This document shows positions 1 through 5,183 of a DNA stretch of 6,463 nt, piece by piece. How positions within the stretch are numbered: the stretch's first letter is position 1; every line of letters starts with the position of its first letter. This DNA comes from Halieaceae bacterium UBA4438 (GTDB lineage: Bacteria > Pseudomonadota > Gammaproteobacteria > Pseudomonadales > Halieaceae): the NCBI GenBank assembly GCA_002390485.1, contig DGPO01000072.1:1-6463 (forward strand). The letters are read 5' to 3'. The position numbers were made by a program, and so were the translations under genes. A model generated the notes under the pieces. That model did no database searches. It was given only the letters and a program-made list of their open reading frames with translations, and was not told the origin of the DNA.

Positions 1-121
1 GGCCGTCAACGATATCGCCGCCGGGCTTTACGTGCTCGATCTGGCGACGGACATTTTCATCGCAACCCTGGGGATGCGTTGTCGTGCATAAAAAACCACG
101 GACTTTCGGCTTAATTACCAT
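1..121 (-). CDS. fabV: Enoyl-[ACP] reductase FabV-like (trans-2-enoyl-CoA reductase family), N-terminal part only
   Basis: The first 40 codons are read on the minus strand from an ATG at 121-119, and the gene runs off the left edge. The protein begins [10 protein letters not shown], followed by CTTTHPQGC at residues 12-20 and then [10 protein letters not shown]. This closely follows the conserved FabV opening (MIIKP-x-VRGF-C-x-TTHP-x-GC, then V-x-x-QI), recalled from the family. FabV uses NADH to reduce the enoyl-ACP double bond in the last step of each fatty-acid elongation cycle, in the cytoplasm. It is a long reductase (about 400 residues) known to be triclosan-tolerant. The NADH-binding glycine motif and the catalytic Tyr/Lys would lie outside the window, so activity cannot be judged. 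A weak GAGAG Shine-Dalgarno lies at 134-130, eight bases before the ATG. The gene is divergent from the MAPEG gene. The family call rests on a short but distinctive N-terminus. Confidence 0.85.
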   Translation of the reverse strand, partial: MVIKPKVRGFLCTTTHPQGCDENVRRQIEHVKPGGDIVDG

Positions 122-134
122 CGATCACACTCTC

Positions 135-151
135 GCTCGAATTATTCGTGC
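135..151. promoter_or_regulatory. Imperfect 17-bp palindrome in the fabV/MAPEG divergent region, possible operator
   Basis: The sequence GCTCGAATTATTCGTGC has perfect arms CGAAT/ATTCG around a single central T (138-148). It extends by two further pairs after one T/T mismatch on each side. It covers the candidate fabV -10 box, where a repressor would sit. I do not recognise the motif: it does not match my recollection of the FabR or PsrA consensus. It could equally be a chance palindrome. The rest of 122-238 holds only the ribosome site of the MAPEG gene (GGAG at 228-231). I see no convincing plus-strand promoter there. Confidence 0.3.
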
Positions 152-169
152 AGAAGTCTAGCATGTGAG
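141..169 (-). promoter_or_regulatory. Candidate sigma-70 promoter for fabV
   Basis: Read on the minus strand, CTCACA (169-164, 4 of 6 to TTGACA) and AATAAT (146-141, 5 of 6 to TATAAT) are separated by exactly 17 bases. Transcription would start near 134, leaving a leader of only about 13 bases that begins at the GAGAG ribosome site. The geometry is good but the -35 is mediocre, so this is an inference. The -10 lies inside the palindrome at 135-151. Confidence 0.35.
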
Positions 170-238
170 TCAGGTTTCGTTAGAGACTGAGCGCGCGATT
201 TGATGTCGCCAAACCAATAACAACACTGGAGATCAAAC

Positions 239-667
239 ATGGAATCAGTAAATCCAATTCTGGGGGCCGCTGCTGTACTGGGCCTTTGGTCCGTCCTGAT
301 GTTTTTTATTTACGCCGTCCGCCTAGTGAGCACAGGTGCGAAGGTCGGCGATTTGCCGGCCGGTTTTAGAGGTCCGGACGCCGATTCGGAAACACCCGAC
401 ACAGTAAAGTGGACACGTCATAACTACGAACACCTCATGGAGCAACCCACCCTTTTTTACGCAATGGTGATTATTCTCGCAGTCGTGGGCGATACCTCTG
501 CAGCGTCGTACTACGCCGCGTGGATCTACACGGGTGCGCGTATCTTGCACAGCGTATGGCAAATGCAGGTCAATACGATTCCTGTGCGGTTCATGCTCTT
601 CGCAATCTCAACCTTGGCGCTACTTATGCTCTGTGTTCACGCCGTCATGTTCACGCTGCAGCTCTGA
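239..667 (+). CDS. MAPEG family integral membrane protein
   Basis: A 142-residue protein of the membrane-associated eicosanoid and glutathione metabolism (MAPEG) superfamily. Four hydrophobic segments are visible at about residues 5-30, 71-85, 90-108 and 116-138, the usual MAPEG four-helix plan. The most telling stretch is R60-H61-N62 with E64 and E68-Q-P70 before helix 2, resembling the family's R-x-x-N-x-x-E-x-x-P region. R101 and H104 in helix 3 match the family's conserved polar positions. MAPEG proteins are inner-membrane trimers. Some are glutathione-dependent transferases or peroxidases, but most bacterial ones have no known substrate, and none can be assigned here. The start is well supported by GGAG at 228-231, seven bases before the ATG. 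The gene ends with tandem stops TGA-TAA (665-670). It is divergent from fabV and 45 bases upstream of the fructokinase, so it may share a transcript with the latter. Nothing links its function to sugar catabolism. Confidence 0.85.
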   Translation: MESVNPILGAAAVLGLWSVLMFFIYAVRLVSTGAKVGDLPAGFRGPDADSETPDTVKWTRHNYEHLMEQPTLFYAMVIILAVVGDTSAASYYAAWIYTGARILHSVWQMQVNTIPVRFMLFAISTLALLMLCVHAVMFTLQL

Positions 668-673
668 TAAACG

Positions 674-701
674 GGGGACTGGATTGCGCGAGAGGGTCCC
701 C
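674..701 (+). other. GC-rich hairpin in the MAPEG-fructokinase spacer
   Basis: GGGGAC (674-679) is perfectly complementary to GTCCCC (696-701), with a loop of about 16 bases. No T-tract follows, so it is not a classical intrinsic terminator. A second TCCCC at 708-712, directly before the fructokinase ATG, can pair with GGGGA at 674-678 instead. The only purine-rich ribosome-site candidate, AGAGGG (691-696), lies partly in the loop and ends in the stem. It could attenuate or modulate fructokinase translation, or be incidental. Confidence 0.35.
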
Positions 702-712
702 AGGCCATCCCC

Positions 713-1630
713 ATGCCTGCTATGAGACAACCCAACATTGCCGCCATTGAGGCGGGGGGCACTAAGTTCGTTGTTGCGGTGGGTCGTGATATTGCCAACA
801 GCACTCGCCACAGTATTCCCACAACAAGTCCCATCGAGACGCTGTCTCGGGTTGCACGCATTATTAACGACGGGTTATCAGGCGACCCTCTGAAGGCCAT
901 GGGCGTCGCGAGTTTCGGCCCTTTGTGCATCGACTCTGCCGACCCTCATTATGGTGTTATCGGTGCAACGCCAAAGTCGGGTTGGCAGGGTTTCAACTTG
1001 AAAACCCACCTCCAGACCTTATTGGGATGTCCAATCGCGTTCGACACCGATGTGAACAGTGCGGCCTGTGCGGAAGCTCGATGGGCTCTGGATGAGCCCA
1101 TCGAGCACCTCGCCTACGTCACAGTGGGAACAGGTATTGGTGTCGGCATTATTCAAAATGGCCAGCTCGCCAACGGGGCGGCGCATCCTGAGATTGGCCA
1201 TAGTAAAGTCGTACGATCACCGCAAGACACCACGTTTCCCGGCGCTTGTACGTTTCATCGCGATTGTCTGGAAGGCTTAGCCTCAGGGCAGGCCATTATG
1301 AAACGATGGAATTGTAAGCTCACCGACCTCCCGCCGACGCATGAGGGCCTCGCCCTTGAGGCGTTCTATTTAGGCCAGCTTGCGGCAAATTTAATCCTGC
1401 ATCATCAACCTAAAGTCATCATTTTTGGTGGTGGCGTGACAGAAACGCCACACTTGTTGACCCAAACGCGGCGCGCATGTCGAGAAGCGCTGGGCGGGTA
1501 TTTACCCGACCTTGACAGCGCGTGCGCTATGGAAAAAATCATTCAACCACCGCGACTCGGAACCGATTCGGGGATTGTGGGCGCCTTCATGCTGGGCCAG
1601 CAGCTATTCATCACGGCTCAAGACGCGTAA
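713..1630 (+). CDS. ROK-family fructokinase (zinc-containing type)
   Basis: A 305-residue sugar kinase predicted to convert fructose and ATP to fructose-6-phosphate in the cytoplasm. The phosphate-binding loop EAGGTKF is at residues 13-19. The region FDTDVNSAA (110-118) carries the likely catalytic Asp113, and TVGTGIGVG (137-145) is the second nucleotide-binding stretch. The ROK zinc site is complete: H163 in HPEIGH, then C179, H182 and C185 in GACTFHRDC, followed by LEGLASG. This arrangement matches the Bacillus YdhR/GmuE-type fructokinases rather than the E. coli Mak type. A second in-frame ATG at 722 gives MRQPNIAAIEAGGTKF, closer to the usual family N-terminus. Neither start has a well-spaced ribosome site, since AGAGGG at 691-696 is 16 or 25 bases away. 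The stop codon lies inside a HexR-like site ahead of edd. Fructose specificity is inferred from family; mannose or glucose activity is possible. Confidence 0.88.
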   Translation: MPAMRQPNIAAIEAGGTKFVVAVGRDIANSTRHSIPTTSPIETLSRVARIINDGLSGDPLKAMGVASFGPLCIDSADPHYGVIGATPKSGWQGFNLKTHLQTLLGCPIAFDTDVNSAACAEARWALDEPIEHLAYVTVGTGIGVGIIQNGQLANGAAHPEIGHSKVVRSPQDTTFPGACTFHRDCLEGLASGQAIMKRWNCKLTDLPPTHEGLALEAFYLGQLAANLILHHQPKVIIFGGGVTETPHLLTQTRRACREALGGYLPDLDSACAMEKIIQPPRLGTDSGIVGAFMLGQQLFITAQDA

Positions 1631-1640
1631 TAAAATTACA
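1626..1640. promoter_or_regulatory. HexR-type operator, site 1
   Basis: CGTAATAAAATTACA matches the gammaproteobacterial HexR consensus TGTARTWWWAYTACA (recalled from regulon studies) at 14 of 15 positions, failing only at the first base. Five of six arm positions are palindromic. It overlaps the fructokinase stop codon (1628-1630) and lies 87 bases before the edd ATG. HexR is an RpiR-family regulator of central carbon genes that is released by KDPG, the product of Edd. The downstream gene content is exactly the known HexR regulon, which strongly raises confidence. Confidence 0.8.
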
Positions 1641-1666
1641 AAAAACGCCGTTATAAGTGTTTTTAA

Positions 1667-1695
1667 TCGCCAAATACGTATTTTTATTACATACT
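1667..1695 (+). promoter_or_regulatory. Candidate promoter of the edd-glk-eda-zwf operon
   Basis: TCGCCA (1667-1672) and CATACT (1690-1695) each match the sigma-70 hexamers at 4 of 6 positions with a 17-base spacer. The predicted start is near 1702, about 26 bases before the edd ATG. HexR-like site 2 fills the spacer, a classic position for repression. An alternative -10, TATAAG at 1652-1657 (5 of 6), lacks a good -35. The gap is strikingly AT-rich, with A and T tracts at 1640-1645 and 1660-1664. Confidence 0.3.
1677..1691. promoter_or_regulatory. HexR-type operator, site 2
   Basis: CGTATTTTTATTACA matches TGTARTWWWAYTACA at 13 of 15 positions; the misses are the first base and the R at position 5. 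Its centre is 51 bases (about five helical turns) from that of site 1, so two bound dimers could face the same side of the DNA. It ends 36 bases before the edd ATG. It is weaker than site 1 and lies in AT-rich DNA where partial matches are easier, so confidence is lower. Confidence 0.6.
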
Positions 1696-1712
1696 GAGTG
1701 TTGTTTAAATCC

Positions 1713-1716
1713 AGGG
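1713..1716 (+). promoter_or_regulatory. Ribosome binding site supporting the edd ATG at 1728
   Basis: AGGG lies 11 bases upstream of the ATG at 1728. The alternative in-frame GTG at 1698 has no purine-rich element at a suitable distance and would start only a few bases after HexR-like site 2. The spacing to 1728 is slightly long but acceptable. Confidence 0.55.
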
Positions 1717-1727
1717 CCATTACCGCT

Positions 1728-3533
1728 ATGCACGCCGAAATTTTGCGAGTCACACACGCTATTACAGAGCGGAGCAAGGACTTGCGTGATGATTATTTAA
1801 ATGACGTAGATTCTATGCGGACTGGCGCTCCCGACCGCAAGCAATTGAGCTGCGGCAACCTGGCTCACGGCATGGCGGCGTGTTCAAGCGACGACAAATC
1901 GGTCATTAAGCTCATGGACGCGGCAAATATCGGCATCGTGACCGCCTATAACGATATGTTATCCGCGCATGCGCCTTACGAGACCTACCCTGCACGCATT
2001 AAAGAGGCGGCTCGAAAACTCGGTAGCACAGCTCAAATTGCCGGGGGCGTTCCCGCGATGTGCGACGGTGTCACACAAGGCCAGCCAGGCATGGAGCTCA
2101 GCCTCTTTAGCCGCGACGTGATTGCACAGGCAACTGCCGTGTCACTGTCACACCAAATGTTCGATGCCGCGTTGCTGCTCGGCGTCTGCGACAAAATTAT
2201 CCCAGGGCTCTTAATCGGCGCCCTGCAGTTTGGGCATCTGCCCGTCATGACCGTCCCTGCGGGGCCCATGACATCAGGCCTTCCAAACAAGGAAAAAATT
2301 CGCATTCGCCAGCTGTTTGCCGAGGGTAAGATCGGGCGTGATGAACTGCTGGACGCCGAAAGCCAGTCGTATCACTCGCCCGGTACCTGTACGTTTTATG
2401 GGACTGCGAATAGCAATCAAGTCATGGTTGAAGCCATGGGCTTACAGCTCCCTGGTAGCTCTTTTGTCAATCCAGACACCCCGCTGCGCGACGCGCTCAC
2501 TGACTTTGCTGCAGAGCACATTACCCGCATCACGGCGCAAAGTCGTAACTACCGCCCAATGGCCCACGTAGTTGACGCTCGCGCGCTGGTTAATGCCCTC
2601 GTGGCCCTGCTGGCATCGGGCGGCTCTACGAATCACTGCATTCACTTAATTGCCATTGCACGAGCCGCCGGTTACCGCATGAACTGGTCAGATTTTGACG
2701 CCGTTTCTGCTGTGACACCCTTAATTGCGCGCGTCTATCCAAACGGATCAGCAGACGTCAATCATTTTCATGCGGCCGGAGGTACCGGGACGCTGTTTAA
2801 GGCATTGCTCGATGCCGGGCTGATGCACCCAGAGGCAACCACGTGCTTTGGCGACAATTTCGGCGACTTTTGCCAAGAACCGATACTCGTCGATGACCGA
2901 ATTGAATGGCGTCCGGCGGCCAGTCAGAGCTTGGATACCGATATTCTCACAACGCCTAAAACACCTTTTTCAACCAATGGTGGCGTCAAGCTGCTTGAGG
3001 GGAACCTCGGTCGTTGTGTAATCAAGACCTCAGCCGTCGACGCGTCGCACCATGTTGTTGAAGCACCCGCCGTGGTTATTGATGACCAAGACGATCTAAG
3101 GCCACTGTTTGAGGCCGGAGAGCTGGATCGCGACTGCGTCGTGGTGGTTCGGTTTCAAGGTCCGGCAGCAAATGGCATGCCAGAGCTTCACAAACTGACA
3201 CCCATGTTAGGTGTGATTCAAGATCGTGGGTTTAAGGTTGCACTGGTCACAGACGGTCGAATGAGTGGTGCGTCGGGCAAGGTGCCAGCCGCCATTCACT
3301 TGGTTCCAGAGGCGTCGCAAGGCGGGCTGCTGGCACAACTTAAAACCGGCGACGTCATTCGCCTCGACGCAACGACTGGGGTATTGTCAGCGCTCGTCGA
3401 CGCGACGGATCTGGAGCGTCGTGTCGTGTCTGTAGCGCCGGCGCCTCGCGGCACAGTGGGGCGAATCTTGTTCAATAATAGTCGACAGGCGGTGAGTAGC
3501 GCGGAAGAAGGCGCTTCTTCATTGTTTAACTGA
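1728..3533 (+). CDS. edd: Phosphogluconate dehydratase
   Basis: Edd dehydrates 6-phosphogluconate to 2-keto-3-deoxy-6-phosphogluconate (KDPG), the first committed step of the ED pathway, using a [4Fe-4S] cluster. From the ATG at 1728 the protein has 601 residues (E. coli Edd has 603) and starts MHAEILRVT, aligning with the E. coli N-terminus. An in-frame GTG at 1698 would add ten residues with no family counterpart, so I reject it. Family motifs are [15 protein letters not shown] (from residue 112), GVCDKIIPG with C154, [10 protein letters not shown] with C221, and [14 protein letters not shown] (from 507). C154 and C221 have the same numbers as the cluster cysteines I recall for E. coli Edd. 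This separates it from dihydroxyacid dehydratase IlvD, which shares the fold. It heads the operon, with glk eight bases downstream and HexR-like sites upstream. The frame is intact and the conserved stretches are complete. Confidence 0.97.
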   Translation: MHAEILRVTHAITERSKDLRDDYLNDVDSMRTGAPDRKQLSCGNLAHGMAACSSDDKSVIKLMDAANIGIVTAYNDMLSAHAPYETYPARIKEAARKLGSTAQIAGGVPAMCDGVTQGQPGMELSLFSRDVIAQATAVSLSHQMFDAALLLGVCDKIIPGLLIGALQFGHLPVMTVPAGPMTSGLPNKEKIRIRQLFAEGKIGRDELLDAESQSYHSPGTCTFYGTANSNQVMVEAMGLQLPGSSFVNPDTPLRDALTDFAAEHITRITAQSRNYRPMAHVVDARALVNALVALLASGGSTNHCIHLIAIARAAGYRMNWSDFDAVSAVTPLIARVYPNGSADVNHFHAAGGTGTLFKALLDAGLMHPEATTCFGDNFGDFCQEPILVDDRIEWRPAASQSLDTDILTTPKTPFSTNGGVKLLEGNLGRCVIKTSAVDASHHVVEAPAVVIDDQDDLRPLFEAGELDRDCVVVVRFQGPAANGMPELHKLTPMLGVIQDRGFKVALVTDGRMSGASGKVPAAIHLVPEASQGGLLAQLKTGDVIRLDATTGVLSALVDATDLERRVVSVAPAPRGTVGRILFNNSRQAVSSAEEGASSLFN

Positions 3534-3541
3534 GAACCTCA

Positions 3542-4537
3542 ATGACCAATAACAGCGACAGTCCAGCGACAGCGTACTATCTGGTCGGCGATATCGGCGG
3601 TACAAATGCGCGCTTCGCCTTTATTTCGCCGGGCGAACGGCGTCCTTCGCCACTCGCCAGATACCTTGTGGCGGACTTTGCGACCTTCGACGATGTCCTG
3701 TCTCGACTCCTCAAAGATTGGCAAGCACTGGGCCTACCCGAGGGCGGGCCAGCGAAAACCTGTCTTGCTGTTGCGGCGCCCCCACACTTGAACACAATTA
3801 GCTTTACCAACAGTCCATGGCGCTTTGATCGCGCACTGCTCAAAACCTATCTCGCTCAATCCTCCATTGACATCATTAATGACTTCGCCGCGGTTGGATA
3901 CGCACTGACGGCGCTTGAAGCTGGCGATGTGGAGCAAGTTGGGGCGGGTACATCACAAGCGCATCAACCCATGGTCGCCCTAGGTCCCGGGACCGGAACC
4001 GGCGTTGCCACCGTCGTATTCGATACGATGAGACAGCCTGTTGTTGTGCAAGGCGAAGGCGGCCACGTCGACTTTGCGCCCATTACCGATATGGAATTTG
4101 ATGTTTTGAGGCGACTTAGGGCCCGGTTTGGTCGAGTGTCTATCGAGCGGCTTCTGTGCGGCGCAGGCATCGTCAACATCTATCAAGCATTGACAGAGAT
4201 CCGCGGACAACCGGTGGAGTTCAGCTCTCCGACAGATATTGGCGTTGCAGCACAGCGCGACAATCCACTTGCGGCCGAAGCCATGGCCATGTTTTTTGCT
4301 GTGCTGGGCTCTTCAGCTGGCAATCTTGCGCTGATTACAGGTGCGATGGGCGGTGTTTTCATCGCTGGTGGCATCGCTCCGCAGTACATCGACCTCTTGC
4401 GACGCAGCGACTTTCGCGCGCGTTTCTTAGCCAAAGGCCGCTTTGCGGACTACAACACAAACATTGGCACCTTCGTCATTACCCATGAGGATCCTGGGTT
4501 GCTTGGCGCAGCGTTGTACCTTGGAGATCAACACTAA
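3542..4537 (+). CDS. glk: Glucokinase (bacterial Glk family)
   Basis: This enzyme phosphorylates glucose with ATP to glucose-6-phosphate in the cytoplasm. The 331-residue protein is of the Glk (non-ROK) type, a little longer than E. coli Glk (321) because of an N-terminal extension of about ten residues. The ATP loop GDIGGTNARFA is at 16-26, and NDF (113-115) carries the likely catalytic Asp114. LGPGTGTG (147-154) and GEGGHVDFAP (171-180) are the sugar and nucleotide-binding stretches. ERLLCGAGIVNIY and GGVFIAGGIAPQ follow, and the C-terminus has the usual GLLGAALYL. Its ATG is eight bases after the edd stop, with only a weak GAG near the stop as ribosome site, so translational coupling is likely. 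It feeds Zwf in the same operon and suggests that free glucose is taken up by a non-PTS route. Confidence 0.96.
   Translation: MTNNSDSPATAYYLVGDIGGTNARFAFISPGERRPSPLARYLVADFATFDDVLSRLLKDWQALGLPEGGPAKTCLAVAAPPHLNTISFTNSPWRFDRALLKTYLAQSSIDIINDFAAVGYALTALEAGDVEQVGAGTSQAHQPMVALGPGTGTGVATVVFDTMRQPVVVQGEGGHVDFAPITDMEFDVLRRLRARFGRVSIERLLCGAGIVNIYQALTEIRGQPVEFSSPTDIGVAAQRDNPLAAEAMAMFFAVLGSSAGNLALITGAMGGVFIAGGIAPQYIDLLRRSDFRARFLAKGRFADYNTNIGTFVITHEDPGLLGAALYLGDQH
4523..4526 (+). promoter_or_regulatory. Ribosome binding site of eda, inside the 3' end of glk
   Basis: GGAG within GGAGATCAACA lies 11 bases before the eda ATG and is embedded in the last glk codons. The same GGAGATCAA string precedes the MAPEG start (228-236). 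Confidence 0.6.
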
Positions 4538-5167
4538 ATGAGCACACCGTCTTACGATTTTTTAGACACAGCACCCGTTGTCCCTGTCATTGCGATCGAG
4601 TCCTTAGAGCACGCGGTCCCTCTTGCGCAGGCCTTAGTGTCAGGGGGCATCTGTAATCTTGAAATTACTCTGCGGACCGCCTGTGCGATCGAGGCCATCC
4701 AGATGATCAGTAACGAGGTCCCCGGTGCCCACGTCGGCGCGGGCACCGTCTGTAATGCCGAGCAATTCGACGCGGTCGTTGAAGCCGGCGCAAAATTTGT
4801 GGTTTCTCCGGGTCAGTCGGACCTGTTGTTTGAGCGATCTCTTCTCACCAACATCCCGTTATTACCTGGCGCAGTAACTGCCACTGAGATTATGGCGGCG
4901 CGAGAAGCCGGCTTTACAACATTAAAATTTTTCCCGGCCAGTACATCGGGTGGCGCACCGGCAATTAAGGCATTTTCAGGCCCTTTTTCGGATCTATGCT
5001 TTGTGCCGACCGGTGGCATTAATTTAACGAACGCGCACAGTTATTTGGCACTTTCAAACGTGCGCGCCGTAGGCGGCTCGTGGCTAACCCCTGCGGACGC
5101 CATTCATAACGAACGATGGGACGAGATTGCGCAACTTGCGCGCAACGCGTCCCAACTGCACGCATAG
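4538..5167 (+). CDS. eda: KDPG aldolase (2-dehydro-3-deoxy-phosphogluconate aldolase)
   Basis: Eda splits KDPG into pyruvate and glyceraldehyde-3-phosphate, the last ED-specific step, as a soluble class I (Schiff-base) aldolase trimer. The 209-residue protein covers the whole (beta/alpha)8 barrel; E. coli Eda has 213. Visible active-site elements are E42 and R46 in LEITLRT, GAGTV at 67-71, SPG at 90-92, Schiff-base K130 in LKFFPA, the PTGG phosphate loop at 157-160, and GGSWL at 179-183. These match the E. coli enzyme, whose lysine is K133. The ATG directly abuts the glk stop (TAA then ATG, no gap), so translation is probably coupled. KDPG aldolases often also cleave 4-hydroxy-2-oxoglutarate, which sequence cannot exclude, but the neighbours make the ED role clear. 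Confidence 0.97.
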   Translation: MSTPSYDFLDTAPVVPVIAIESLEHAVPLAQALVSGGICNLEITLRTACAIEAIQMISNEVPGAHVGAGTVCNAEQFDAVVEAGAKFVVSPGQSDLLFERSLLTNIPLLPGAVTATEIMAAREAGFTTLKFFPASTSGGAPAIKAFSGPFSDLCFVPTGGINLTNAHSYLALSNVRAVGGSWLTPADAIHNERWDEIAQLARNASQLHA

Positions 5168-5183
5168 CTGGGAGACCCTATTA

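Noticed and set aside
2..91. Plus-strand open frame at the left edge ending in TAA at 89-91, as the tail of an upstream gene
   Set aside because: Its 29 residues match no family convincingly, while the minus strand of the same DNA gives a clear FabV N-terminus with a start codon.
105..119. Possible third HexR site (half-site TTAATTAC upstream of MAPEG)
   Set aside because: It matches only about 10 of 15 consensus positions, lies within the fabV coding start, and only the right half fits.
1641..1664. AAAAAC...GTTTTT inverted repeat as a terminator after the fructokinase gene
   Set aside because: The stem is almost entirely A-T with a 12-base loop and would be too weak; it is expected by chance in this AT-rich gap.
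1698..1727. Ten-residue N-terminal extension of Edd, or a leader peptide starting at GTG 1698
   Set aside because: It has no family counterpart and no ribosome site; ATG 1728 fits the E. coli N-terminus.
3577..3843. Long antisense frames opposite glk, edd and the other genes
   Set aside because: They are shadows of strongly supported genes, show no family motifs, and have no ribosome sites that I could see.
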